From assembly GCA_050011095.1 (NCBI GenBank), contig JBEKJU010000066.1, positions 1 to 27,826 of the forward strand: a stretch of 27,826 nucleotides of DNA, given 5' to 3'. This document shows positions 14,236-22,248 of this stretch, in pieces (within the stretch, counting starts at the first letter, position 1; every line of letters starts with the position of its first letter). A model generated the notes under the pieces. That model was given only the letters and a program-made list of their open reading frames with translations. It did not search any database and had not been told where the DNA came from. The DNA comes from JBEKJU01 sp050011095. Its GTDB lineage: Bacteria > Desulfobacterota > Syntrophorhabdia > Syntrophorhabdales > WCHB1-27. The translations under genes and the position numbers were made by a program.

Positions 14236-15450
14236 ATGTTCATCGACTTCTTCTATCTCTTGCGCCAGAAGGGCGTCCCCGTCTCCGTGACGGAATGGAT
14301 ATCCTTCACCGAGGCCCTGTACAAGGGCTTCATGCAGTCGAGCCTGAACCACCTCTACTATGTGGGCAGGGCCTTCCTCGTGAAAAGCGAGGCCTATTAC
14401 GACATGTTCGACCTAGCCTTCCAGCAGTACTTCGGCAATATCAAATCTGAGGCCGACGAGGTCGAGAAGGTGCTGGAGTGGCTTGAAAACCCGGTCAACA
14501 AGCTGCCCAAGCTCTCCTTCGAGGAGATGGAGGAGATGAAGCGGCAGCTCGAAGAGCTGAAGCAGAAATACGACGTCGACGAGATGATGCGCATGTTCAG
14601 GGAGCGCCTGAAGGAGCAGAAGGAGCGCCACGACGGCGGCAGCAAGTGGATAGGCACGGGCGGCCGCTCCCCCTTCGGCGCATACGGCTACTACCCCGGC
14701 GGCATCCGCGTGGGCGGCGACGGCTGGATGGGTTCGGCCGTCAAGGTGGCGGAGGAGCGGCGGTTCAAGGGCTACCGGAACGACGTCATCCTCGATGTGC
14801 GCCAGACAAAGGTCGCCCTGAAGAAGCTCAGGGAGCTGAAGAGGGACGGCCTCGTCGAGGAGCTTGACATCGACCAGACCATCGACAAGACGGCGAAGGA
14901 AGGAGGGGAGATCGAGCTTGTCTTCTCCCGGTCCAGGGAGAACAGCATCAGGCTCCTTCTGCTCATGGACATAGGCGGCTCCATGGCGCCCTACGCCGAC
15001 CTCTGCGACAGGCTCTTCTCCGCCGCGACGCAGGTCGAGCACTTCAAGGACTTCCAGCACTACTTCTTCCACAACTGCGTCTATCAGGACGTCTACACCG
15101 ACATGTGGACCTCGAAGGCGGTCCCCACGGAGAGGCTTTTTTCGAACTTTCACCGGGGCTACAAGGTGATCTTCGTGGGCGATGCGCGGATGGCCTACTC
15201 GGAGCTGATGGACAAGTACGGCTGCCTCGACTACTACTACTCGAATGACATCGCCGGCGCCGAGTGGCTCCGCCGGATAGGCGACAACTACCCCTACTCG
15301 GTCTGGCTCAACCCCACCCCGAAGGCATACTGGCGCCACCCCACGGTCGAGGCGATCGGCCGGCTCTTCCCCATGTACGAGCTGACCCTCGACGGCCTCA
15401 AGGACGCCCTCAAGGCCCTCACGCGGAAGGTCCGCCGGCCCGCGGCGTAA
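14236..15450 (+). CDS. CoxE-like VWA domain protein
   Basis: The 404-residue protein starts at ATG 14236, 7 bp after the ATPase stop, with AAGG nearby. A helical region (1-130) includes a charged coiled-coil-like stretch (about 95-131). A Gly/aromatic linker follows (GGSKWIGTGGRSPFGAYGYY, 135-154), then the conserved VRQTKVALKKLRELKRDG segment. The VWA fold starts near 238 with LLLLMDIGGSM. The metal-site motif is D245-x-G-x-S249 rather than D-x-S-x-S, so one usual coordinating Ser is absent; relatives with GGS are known to me. It is the probable substrate adaptor of the upstream MoxR-like ATPase. An overlapping longer frame from 14104 is inside the ATPase gene and not used. Confidence 0.86.
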   Translation: MFIDFFYLLRQKGVPVSVTEWISFTEALYKGFMQSSLNHLYYVGRAFLVKSEAYYDMFDLAFQQYFGNIKSEADEVEKVLEWLENPVNKLPKLSFEEMEEMKRQLEELKQKYDVDEMMRMFRERLKEQKERHDGGSKWIGTGGRSPFGAYGYYPGGIRVGGDGWMGSAVKVAEERRFKGYRNDVILDVRQTKVALKKLRELKRDGLVEELDIDQTIDKTAKEGGEIELVFSRSRENSIRLLLLMDIGGSMAPYADLCDRLFSAATQVEHFKDFQHYFFHNCVYQDVYTDMWTSKAVPTERLFSNFHRGYKVIFVGDARMAYSELMDKYGCLDYYYSNDIAGAEWLRRIGDNYPYSVWLNPTPKAYWRHPTVEAIGRLFPMYELTLDGLKDALKALTRKVRRPAA

Positions 15451-15606
15451 TAATCCGGGACAGACCGTCTATCAAATCACGAACATGGCCCAATACGGCA
15501 AAACGACAGTCTCCCGGAAGACGGATTGCCTGGATTTTTCCGTTGATCCTTCTTAAATTATAATTGACGGTAGTCAAATGGACCTGCGTGGAGGGGGAAA
15601 CGAGCG

Positions 15607-15669
15607 ATGGACAACCGCTGGTTTTACAAAGATTATCAGATTCGCGATGGTCCGAAGCCTGCGCCCTAG
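15607..15669 (+). other. Short leader-like ORF or truncated gene start
   Basis: ATG 15607 is preceded by GGAGGGGG and opens 20 codons (MDNRWFYKDYQIRDGPKPAP) ending at 15669. Immediately after comes GATAAGCAACCCGGTATGA, which resembles the end of repeat copy A. It could be a gene start cut off by the repeat, or chance. The rest of 15451-15739 holds nothing I recognise. Confidence 0.25.
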
Positions 15670-15739
15670 GATAAGCAACCCGGTATGAAAGGGTGGAGAC
15701 TGACCCTAAATTAACCGAACTTCATCTTGGAGGTTTTCG

Positions 15740-16318
15740 ATGATCGCAAATGCTTATGCTGATTCTCTGCTTGACTGGGAACGTTTCTATCTCAAGCACT
15801 TCGGTCCGACATATGACTTCGCTTCACTGGCCATTCCGGCTTGTCCCGGCGACGGTTGGAGATTACTCATCATCGCGGATATTCCGTTGGGACAGCTCTA
15901 TGCCAAGTGCAAGGAGCTGTTTGAGTGCTGGTGTTGGACCGATAGCAGTTTTGACGGGATTGTAACGTCGAACGAGCGGGATATCAAAAATGGTCCATAT
16001 GCCATCTGGGTCAGGAACAATGTCGAAGCCGACGAGGAATTAAAAAATCTATCGGCAACCGAAATCAAGGAAAAAGGCATTGCGACGGAAACGCTCGCCG
16101 AGCGTCTCGTCCACGAGCTGAAATTCTTCGCTGAAACAGGCGAACACCTGGACCTGAAGAACGTGACACTCTGCGCCGGCTCGCTGGATTCCTTTGGCGT
16201 TGTGCCGGGCGTGTGCTGGCGCTACGGCGCGATGACCGTCCTTTGGGCCATTCCTATCTATCGCAGTGGCTCGCTGCGTGCCCGTCAAGCAGTTTCTTCC
16301 GCCGAAGGCGGAAAATAA
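15740..16318 (+). CDS. Conserved-looking hypothetical protein, 192 residues
   Basis: GGAGG lies 6 nt before ATG 15740, and the frame is open to 16318. The product is an acidic soluble protein without signal peptide or membrane segment. It has a Trp/Cys cluster ELFECWCWTDSSFDG (about 54-68), a charged helical middle (ADEELKNLSATEIKEKG) and a C-terminus AIPIYRSGSLRARQAVSSAEG. I do not recognise a domain or catalytic motif. By eye its base composition is more AT-rich and its codon choice less biased than the AAA/VWA genes upstream, so it may be acquired. It stands alone between gaps with repeat traces. Phage or mobile-element origin is possible but unproven. Confidence 0.6.
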   Translation: MIANAYADSLLDWERFYLKHFGPTYDFASLAIPACPGDGWRLLIIADIPLGQLYAKCKELFECWCWTDSSFDGIVTSNERDIKNGPYAIWVRNNVEADEELKNLSATEIKEKGIATETLAERLVHELKFFAETGEHLDLKNVTLCAGSLDSFGVVPGVCWRYGAMTVLWAIPIYRSGSLRARQAVSSAEGGK

Positions 16319-16405
16319 ACCTTCATGACTGAAGCACGAGTGGGGGGTGTTTCCCCAACGTCTCCCCGGCCTGCAATAATCCCACGTCCCGGGAGGGCCG
16401 GATGA

Positions 16406-16534
16406 TTATTTCGCCGACATGGCCTTGACCACGTCCGGCGTTTTGACAGCCTCATCGACAAACCCTCCGCTGTGACTTATGTTTATTGTAAAATACAGGT
16501 ATGTTTCACATGGCCTACGATACAATGGAGGAGG
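16406..16534 (-). pseudogene. Possible 3' remnant of a minus-strand gene
   Basis: A minus-strand frame without an ATG reads TYLYFTINISHSGG then FVDEAVKTPDVVKAMSAK and stops at 16406. The composition looks protein-like, but only about 42 codons remain after an upstream in-frame stop. It may be a decayed gene end or chance. The rest of 16319-16609 holds only a hairpin before the next gene. Confidence 0.2.
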
Positions 16535-16578
16535 GGGTCAGGCCGGGCATGCGCAAGGGATGAATATCAACCGTGGGA

Positions 16579-16595
16579 GCGGCCTTAGAGGCCGC
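16579..16595 (+). promoter_or_regulatory. Perfect hairpin just upstream of a ribosome binding site
   Basis: GCGGCC (16579-16584), loop TTAGA, GGCCGC (16590-16595) lies 3 nt before the SD AAGGAGGGG of the cNMP-binding gene. It could modulate ribosome access or shield the 5' end of the message. Confidence 0.45.
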
Positions 16596-16609
16596 GCAAG
16601 GAGGGGACC

Positions 16610-17038
16610 ATGGCAATAATGGAGTCCGATCTTTTCAAGGGCGTGAGCCAGCGTTTCATCACGAGGATCGCGAACGGCGCGGAGGAGCAGGCATACAAGA
16701 GGGGCTCGACCATCTTCACCAGAGGAGAGACGGCCACCCATTTTTACGTCCTCGCGGCGGGCGACGTCCATATCGAGATAGGCGAAACAGAGAAGGCGAC
16801 CCTCGCGATAAGCCGGCCCGGCGAGGTCTTCGGCTGGTCGGCCCTCGTCGAGCCCTACACCTACACGGCGACCGCCCGGTGCCCCAAGGAAACGAAGGTG
16901 ATCAGGGTATCCCGCGACATCGTGGAGGCAGCGATAAAGGAGCATCCGGCCGAGGGTCTGGCCATCCTGAAGAACCTGACCGGGATCATCGCCGGCAGGC
17001 TGCGCTATGCCTACCGGCAGCTCGTGCCCGAGGCCTGA
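16610..17038 (+). CDS. Stand-alone cyclic nucleotide-binding domain protein
   Basis: The 142-residue protein is a single CRP-type cNMP-binding barrel. It begins with LFKGVSQRFITRIANGAEEQ and continues with YKRGSTIFTRGE, HFYVLAAGDVHIEIG and the phosphate-cassette-like GEVFGWSALVEPYTYTATAR. A C-helix follows (AEGLAILKNLTGIIAGRLRYAYRQL). No helix-turn-helix or effector domain follows, so it is not a transcription factor by itself. The cassette G-E-x-x-G...R is broadly present (GEVFGWSAL...TATAR), but the ligand is uncertain. SD AAGGAGGGG is 5 nt from the ATG. Possible roles are a sensor partner for another protein or an oligomeric adaptor. Confidence 0.82.
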   Translation: MAIMESDLFKGVSQRFITRIANGAEEQAYKRGSTIFTRGETATHFYVLAAGDVHIEIGETEKATLAISRPGEVFGWSALVEPYTYTATARCPKETKVIRVSRDIVEAAIKEHPAEGLAILKNLTGIIAGRLRYAYRQLVPEA

Positions 17039-17144
17039 GGGCGATTATTGGGACACAGTGAAAGTGAAAAGGGGAAAGTAAAAAGGAAAAGAGAGGCATA
17101 GAAGAAGAAAGCTCACCACGCTCCCACCCCCCATCCCCCGGCAT

Positions 17145-17173
17145 TTGACAAGAACGCGGCCAATGACAATAAT
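17145..17173 (+). promoter_or_regulatory. Promoter of ftsH
   Basis: TTGACA (17145-17150), a 17-bp spacer and AATAAT (17168-17173) give a start near 17180. The spacer contains GGCCAATG; GGCCAAT (17158-17164) also forms an inverted repeat with ATTGGCC (17185-17191). The purine-rich 19-mer copy lies upstream at 17060-17078. Confidence 0.65.
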
Positions 17174-17230
17174 GTAGGTATATAATTGGCCAGGGGTTCC
17201 AAAGAGAAACGTTTTCTGTTAGAATCTAGA

Positions 17231-19168
17231 ATGCAGTTCAGGAGGAATACAAAAAAGACGGGAGGGGATCCATTTCTCGATCTGAAGCCAAAGGGTAAGG
17301 CCACCAAGGACACCAAGACGAGAAACTTTACCTTTCTCTACTTTATTATGGCGTTCCTCGCCATAATCGTCATCAACAGCTACCTCTCCACATCGGAGGT
17401 AAAGACCATCCCCTATAGCGAGTTCAAGCAGGACCTCGCGAAGGGGAAGGTGAGCGATCTCACCATCGGCAACGACAGCATCCAGGGCAACCTCCAGGAA
17501 GACGCCAAGCCCGTCAAGTTCACCACGGCGCGGGTCGACGACCCCAATCTCGTCAAGGAGCTGCAGCAGGCGAACATCACGTACAGCGGCCAGTACGAGA
17601 ACAAGCTCCTCAAGGGGCTCGTCTCCTGGGTCCTGCCCTTCGTGGCCATCATCGTCATCTGGAACCTCCTCATGAGGAGGATGGGCGGCGCGCCGTCGAG
17701 CGTCCTCAATTTCGGCAAGAGCCGCGGCAAGATATTCGGGCAGAACGAGATGACCGTCACCTTCGACGACGTGGCCGACGTGGAGGAGGCCAAGGACGAG
17801 TTGAAGGAGATCATCGAGTTTTTAAGGACGCCCCAGAAGTTTCTCACCATCGGCGGGAGGATACCGAAGGGCATCCTGCTGGTGGGGGCGCCGGGCACGG
17901 GAAAGACGCTCCTCGCCAAGGCGGTGGCCGGCGAGGCCAAGGTGCCCTTCTTCAGCATGAGCGGGTCCGATTTCGTGGAGATGTTCGTGGGCGTGGGGGC
18001 GGCGCGCGTCCGCGACCTCTTCGCCCAGGCGCAGGAGAAGGCGCCCTGCATCATCTTTATCGACGAGCTTGACGCCCTCGGCAAGGCCCGCGGCCTGAAC
18101 CCCCTTGCCTCCCACGACGAGCGGGAGCAGACGCTGAACCAGCTCCTCGCCGAGATGGACGGCTTCGACACGAAAAAGGGCGTCATCATCATGGGCGCCA
18201 CGAACAGGCCCGAGATCCTCGACCCCGCCCTCCTCAGGCCGGGGAGGTTCGACAGGCACGTCCTCGTTGACAGGCCGGACATCAACGGACGGGAGGCGAT
18301 CCTCAAGGTCCATTGCAGGGGCGTGAAGGTCGCCCCCGACGTCAACCTTGCCATTGTGGCGGCCCGCACCCCCGGCTTCGTCGGCGCGGACCTCGCGAGC
18401 CTCGTGAACGAGGCGGCCCTGCTCGCCGCCAGAAAGGGCAAGACGGCCGTCACCACCTCGGAGTTCGACGAGGCCATCGACCGGCTGCTCGCGGGCTTGG
18501 AGAAGAAGAAAAAGGTGATGAGCAGGAAGGAAAAGGAGATCGTGGCCTTTCACGAGACGGGCCACGCCTTGATGGCGTCGCTCCTCGAAAGCTCCGACCC
18601 GGTGCACAAGATCTCCATCATCCCGAGGGGCATCGCGGCCCTCGGCTATACCATGCAGCGGCCCACCGAGGATCGCTACCTCATGACGAAGCAGGAGCTT
18701 CTCGACCGCCTCGCGGTCCTTCTTGGCGGCAGGGTCGCCGAGGAGATCACCTTCGGGGAGGTCTCCACGGGCGCCCACGACGACCTCGCCAAGGCGACGG
18801 ACATCGCGAAATCGATGGTCAAGGAATTCGGCATGAGCAGCAAGGTGGGCCACATTACCTATGAAAAGGAAAGAAAATCGATGTTCCTCGACATAAGCCC
18901 CGACACACACTCGAAGGACTACAGCGAGGAGACCGCCAGGGAGATCGACAACGAGATCAAGGAGATAGTCGAGGACAGGTACGAGAAGGTCAAGGTTATA
19001 CTCACCGCGAGGAAGCAGCTCCTCCAGGAGATCGCGGCCATCCTCCTCGAAAAGGAGGTTATTGACGGGGAAGAGCTGCGGAGGCTCGTGAGAGAATACG
19101 CGGAAAAGGAACATCTCGCGAATAATGATGAACCTGAATATCGAAAAGAAGCAGATCGATCTCATTGA
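17231..19168 (+). CDS. ftsH: ATP-dependent zinc metalloprotease FtsH
   Basis: FtsH is the membrane-anchored AAA+ protease that extracts and degrades membrane and short-lived cytosolic proteins as a hexamer. The 645-residue product has a first membrane helix (about 34-52), a periplasmic domain and a second helix (about 125-146). Walker A GAPGTGKT is near residue 220; Walker B reads IIFIDELDALG and the arginine-finger region ATNRPEILDPALLRPGRFDR. Zinc ligands HETGH lie at 441-445, with a distal Asp in STGAHDDL. DELDAL replaces the commoner DEIDAV. A TTG at 17186 opens the frame 15 codons earlier, but the predicted promoter would leave it only about 6 nt of leader. ATG 17231 is preferred although its SD is weak. 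It overlaps the next gene by 44 bp. Confidence 0.95.
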   Translation: MQFRRNTKKTGGDPFLDLKPKGKATKDTKTRNFTFLYFIMAFLAIIVINSYLSTSEVKTIPYSEFKQDLAKGKVSDLTIGNDSIQGNLQEDAKPVKFTTARVDDPNLVKELQQANITYSGQYENKLLKGLVSWVLPFVAIIVIWNLLMRRMGGAPSSVLNFGKSRGKIFGQNEMTVTFDDVADVEEAKDELKEIIEFLRTPQKFLTIGGRIPKGILLVGAPGTGKTLLAKAVAGEAKVPFFSMSGSDFVEMFVGVGAARVRDLFAQAQEKAPCIIFIDELDALGKARGLNPLASHDEREQTLNQLLAEMDGFDTKKGVIIMGATNRPEILDPALLRPGRFDRHVLVDRPDINGREAILKVHCRGVKVAPDVNLAIVAARTPGFVGADLASLVNEAALLAARKGKTAVTTSEFDEAIDRLLAGLEKKKKVMSRKEKEIVAFHETGHALMASLLESSDPVHKISIIPRGIAALGYTMQRPTEDRYLMTKQELLDRLAVLLGGRVAEEITFGEVSTGAHDDLAKATDIAKSMVKEFGMSSKVGHITYEKERKSMFLDISPDTHSKDYSEETAREIDNEIKEIVEDRYEKVKVILTARKQLLQEIAAILLEKEVIDGEELRRLVREYAEKEHLANNDEPEYRKEADRSH

Positions 19169-20090
19169 CGAATCAATTTCCTTGTACAAGACGTGCACGC
19201 GCTGCATGGAGCTGCACAGGCAGGGCCAGCTCACGTTCCTCGAAGTGGAGGAGTTCGTCGACGACAGGGGAAAAAGCTGCCTCTACCGCCTGAAGCAGAT
19301 GTGCCACGAGCTTTTCAGAAATGCCGCGGAGGTCGCCTACAAGGAGAAGTTCTACGACATCACGGTGGGGTACATCTTCCACGAGGCCATGAAGCTCCGG
19401 GAGTGCATCTACCAGCTCGAATACTACAAGCCCCAGTACAGCATGCTCGTCAGCTCCATCGAGGTGAGTCCCGCCGAGAGGAAGGTGATCCACGAGTTCG
19501 ACGTGCTCATCAAGAGGGCGCAGAAGAGGCTCCACGAGGGTCTGAAGGAGGTGAAGACGCTCCTCAAGGACCTCATCGAGCAGTTGAAGGACCTGATCAA
19601 GGTCTACCGGACGAATTACCTTCTGCCGCGCTTCATGCTCGAAAACGAACGGTCCTTCATCACCATTTACGGGAAGAAGGGCTACGAGGACCTCCTGGGC
19701 GACATGTACGAGCGCGGCCGCACGACGCTCGTCTTCAAGGCGGCCGTGAGCTACCTCGAAAGCGAGTACTACCAGATCGCGAGGGGCCTCTTCCAGAAGG
19801 CGGCGAAGATGGACCGCGCGAACCTTCCGGCGAGGTTCCTCTTCCTCTACACCTCGGCCTTCAACTGCTTCTTCAGGAACAGGTTTTCCATGGCGAAGAT
19901 TTTCGCCGAGGAGGCCCTGACCCTGCCCATGGATGGATGCGAGGGCATGGAGGGCTACGTGCGCACGCTCAAGGAACTCCTTCCGGAGATCGAGAAGGAG
20001 ACGAAACAGACGAAACAACGCAATACCGAGCCGCCTTCAAAGGCGCCACCCGCAAGCGGGTACCCGGACGGCTGTGATGCGCCGGCGTAG
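19125..20090 (+). CDS. Helical-repeat (TPR-like) protein coupled to ftsH
   Basis: The 321-residue product is almost wholly alpha-helical, with paired helices such as FKAAVSYLESEYYQIARGLF then QKAAKMDRANLPARFLFLY and FRNRFSMAKIFAEEAL, suggesting TPR-like folding in the last third. A long charged helix (about 115-165, RKVIHEF...LIEQLKDLIKVY) could be a coiled coil. No signal peptide or membrane segment is seen. The start lies within the end of ftsH (44-bp overlap, different frame), so expression is probably coupled and a role as adaptor, substrate or regulator of FtsH is a reasonable guess. The last 20 or so codons (PPSKAPPASGYPDG) run into GC-rich intergenic repeat sequence, so the original C-terminus may have been altered. 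I do not recognise the family. Confidence 0.7.
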   Translation: MMNLNIEKKQIDLIDESISLYKTCTRCMELHRQGQLTFLEVEEFVDDRGKSCLYRLKQMCHELFRNAAEVAYKEKFYDITVGYIFHEAMKLRECIYQLEYYKPQYSMLVSSIEVSPAERKVIHEFDVLIKRAQKRLHEGLKEVKTLLKDLIEQLKDLIKVYRTNYLLPRFMLENERSFITIYGKKGYEDLLGDMYERGRTTLVFKAAVSYLESEYYQIARGLFQKAAKMDRANLPARFLFLYTSAFNCFFRNRFSMAKIFAEEALTLPMDGCEGMEGYVRTLKELLPEIEKETKQTKQRNTEPPSKAPPASGYPDGCDAPA

Positions 20091-20231
20091 GCCGGGGTAC
20101 CGCGGCCGCGGGGTCGTGCGTGGGGGGGGCAACAAGGAGCCGACGAAGGCGCCGGCAGCGAACTCCGTTGAGGGGGAAGGCCCCACGGACCGTGGCAGAA
20201 CGTGTGAAAAAATCGATTTGCGACCCTTTCT

Positions 20232-20259
20232 CGTCATTCCGGCGGAAGCCGGAATCCGG
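20232..20259. repeat. REP-like palindrome in the 20091-20565 gap
   Basis: ATTCCGGC (20236-20243), GGAA, GCCGGAAT (20248-20255) preceded by CGTC is a classic short extragenic palindrome found widely in proteobacteria. A degenerate relative lies near 1987-2020. The gap also holds hairpins ACCCGC-AA-GCGGGT (20048-20061, at the end of the upstream gene) and ACCCGC-AAC-GCGGGT (20368-20382), and no gene. Confidence 0.75.
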
Positions 20260-20419
20260 TAATTTAAGTGTCTTACTGACTGCCTGGACCCCGGTTTCCA
20301 CCCCCGGATAGAAACACTCCGGGGCAGGCTTGGTGACGACAAAAAGGTGATTTCCTCACACGTTCACACCCGCAACGCGGGTCGTGCTTTTGCCATTGAA
20401 GGGGGCGGCGGGGTACCCA

Positions 20420-20524
20420 CGCAGTGGGTGTCGACGGGTGCCCTTTTTGACTCCGCTCCTTCCTTTTTATGAGGGGGTGGCTCGGGCAGCTTTGCTGCCG
20501 GAGGGGGCGACGCTAGCCCCAATG
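20420..20524 (-). repeat. Dispersed intergenic repeat, copy B
   Basis: On the minus strand this segment reads GCGTCGCCCCCTCC and, after about 17 bases, CCCGAGCCACCCCCTCAT followed by a purine-rich stretch, matching copy A at 484-600 in the same order. It ends about 40 bp upstream of the fmdB start. Confidence 0.65.
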
Positions 20525-20565
20525 ATGGTTTTTGCGGATGACTCGGCATAAGGAGGAAAAAAGAC

Positions 20566-20787
20566 ATGCCTATCTATGAGTATAACTGCCAGAACTGCGG
20601 AGACGAGTTCGAGTGCCTCGTCTTCAGGACCGACGAGGCCGTCGAGTGTCCGAAGTGCGGCGACAAGAACCCCAAAAGGAAGATGTCGTCCTTCGGGTTC
20701 TCCGTAGGATATAAATTCACCCCGTCCGGAGGCTCCAGTTCGGGCTGCTCGGGGTGCTCGTCCCCAGGCTGCTCAAGCTGTTCGTAA
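20566..20787 (+). CDS. FmdB-family zinc-ribbon protein
   Basis: The 73-residue protein begins MPIYEYNCQNCGDEFECLVF with CQNC and then CPKC, the Cys4 ribbon of the FmdB/CxxC_CxxC_SSSS family. It ends in the typical Ser/Gly/Cys-rich tail (SSSGCSGCSSPGCSSCS). SD AAGGAGG is about 11 nt upstream of ATG 20566. The family was named for a putative regulator of formamidase, but its general role is unsettled. It lies 25 bp before tilS and is likely co-transcribed with it. The Cys-rich tail may bind metal. Confidence 0.92.
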   Translation: MPIYEYNCQNCGDEFECLVFRTDEAVECPKCGDKNPKRKMSSFGFSVGYKFTPSGGSSSGCSGCSSPGCSSCS

Positions 20788-20812
20788 CCTACCCGGAAGA
20801 TACACCGGGGCG

Positions 20813-22237
20813 ATGGGGCGGCGCACATCAGCCATGGATCTCGACCAGGCCGTAAGACGCACCATCAGGCGGGAGGGGCTCATAGAGGCGGGTGATACGG
20901 TCCTTGCCGCCGTATCCGGGGGCATCGATTCATCGACCCTCCTTTCCGTGCTCACGAGGATCAGACAGGACCTTTCCTTCGACCTCGCCGTCTGCCATGT
21001 CAACCACCAGCTCCGGGGCGAGGAGTCGGCCCGCGACGAGGCCTTCGTCAAGGACATGGCGGGCCGCCTGGGCCTTCCCTTCCACGTCGCGCGCGTCGAT
21101 GTGAAGGCCTATGCAGCCGGGCGCGGCCTCTCGCTCCAGCACGCGGGCAGGGAACTGCGGTATCGCTATTTCGACGAGCTTGCGCGGACGCACGGCTACC
21201 GGCGGTGCGCCCTCGGCCACAACCGGGACGACCAGGTGGAGACGTTCCTCCTTCGGGTCGTCAAGGGAACGGGTCTTAACGGCCTCGCCTCCATCCCCAT
21301 AAAGAGGGGCCGCATCGTGAGGCCGCTCCTTCGCAGCTACCGCGCCGAGATCGCCGACTACGCCAGAAGTCGGGATATCCCCTACGTGGAGGACTCGTCG
21401 AACCTGAAAGACGCCTACGAGCGGAATTTCATCCGCCTGAACGTCGTGCCCCTCCTTGAGCGGCTCAACCCGCGCTTCAGGGAGAAGGTCCTCCTCCTCC
21501 TTGCGGACATCGCCTCGGTGAACGCCCGCTTCGACCTTGATGCGACGCGCTTTCTCGAAGGGCCGGACACAACGGCGGCGGCCGGCGGGGACATCCACGT
21601 CGATGCGGCAGCCCTTGCGGCCCTCCACGGGGAGGTGAGGTTCAGGGTCGTCTCGCGCATCCTCGGCCGCCTCGATCCGGGATTCACCGCCCTGAGGGAA
21701 CACGTCTTCCTCGTCGAAAAGTCGCTCCAATCGAAGCGGCCCAACAACTCGGTCCTCCTCCGGTCGGGAGTGAGGGTGATGCGGGTTTACGGCGACCTCA
21801 TATTCACGAGAAAGGCCCCTTCGGCGCCTCCCGTCCAGGACACCTTCGATATCGCGGCGGGACGGAATGACGTCCGGGCGCTCGACAGCGTCTTCGAGGT
21901 CTCCTTCGAGGACCGCGCCGGCGGCCCGAGCCCCGGCGCCTTCCCTGATGACCCACGGATCGCCCTCTTCGACGCGGGCAGGTGCGGCCGCCTCCTGGTG
22001 AGGACCTTCCGGCCGGGCGACAGGTTCACGCCCCTCGGCATGGACCGGCCCGTCAAGCTGAAGGATTTCTTCATATCGAGGAAGATCCCGAGAGACGCGC
22101 GAAGGACGATCCCCCTCGTCTGCTCGGACAGCGCCATCATCTGGGTCGTGGGGATAAGGATAAGCGACGATTACAAGGTCACGCCGGAGACGAAGAGGAT
22201 AATGCGCGTCCGGGCCTCGCAAGCCTCGCCCCCGTAA
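20813..22237 (+). CDS. tilS: tRNA(Ile)-lysidine synthase
   Basis: TilS attaches lysine to C34 of the CAU-anticodon isoleucine tRNA, using ATP, so that it reads AUA; it is essential in most bacteria. The 474-residue product has the PP-loop SGGIDSSTLL near residue 35 and the family motifs HVNHQLRGEES, LGHNRDDQVETFLLRVVKGTG and EDSSN...RNFIRLNVVPLL. The C-terminal TilS_C domain reads VRTFRPGDRF...KLKDFFISRKIPRDAR...PLVC. Start uncertain: ATG 20813 has a weak GGGG upstream, ATG 20834 (MDLDQAV) has none; the domain is complete either way. It converges with the decarboxylase gene, with 11 bp between stop codons. Confidence 0.95.
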   Translation: MGRRTSAMDLDQAVRRTIRREGLIEAGDTVLAAVSGGIDSSTLLSVLTRIRQDLSFDLAVCHVNHQLRGEESARDEAFVKDMAGRLGLPFHVARVDVKAYAAGRGLSLQHAGRELRYRYFDELARTHGYRRCALGHNRDDQVETFLLRVVKGTGLNGLASIPIKRGRIVRPLLRSYRAEIADYARSRDIPYVEDSSNLKDAYERNFIRLNVVPLLERLNPRFREKVLLLLADIASVNARFDLDATRFLEGPDTTAAAGGDIHVDAAALAALHGEVRFRVVSRILGRLDPGFTALREHVFLVEKSLQSKRPNNSVLLRSGVRVMRVYGDLIFTRKAPSAPPVQDTFDIAAGRNDVRALDSVFEVSFEDRAGGPSPGAFPDDPRIALFDAGRCGRLLVRTFRPGDRFTPLGMDRPVKLKDFFISRKIPRDARRTIPLVCSDSAIIWVVGIRISDDYKVTPETKRIMRVRASQASPP

Positions 22238-22248
22238 GGTATGGGTGG

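Noticed and set aside
18313..18864. Large alternative-frame ORFs inside ftsH, fusA, tilS and the decarboxylase gene
   Set aside because: They are high-GC frame shadows with Arg/Gly/Pro-rich products inside clearly conserved genes.
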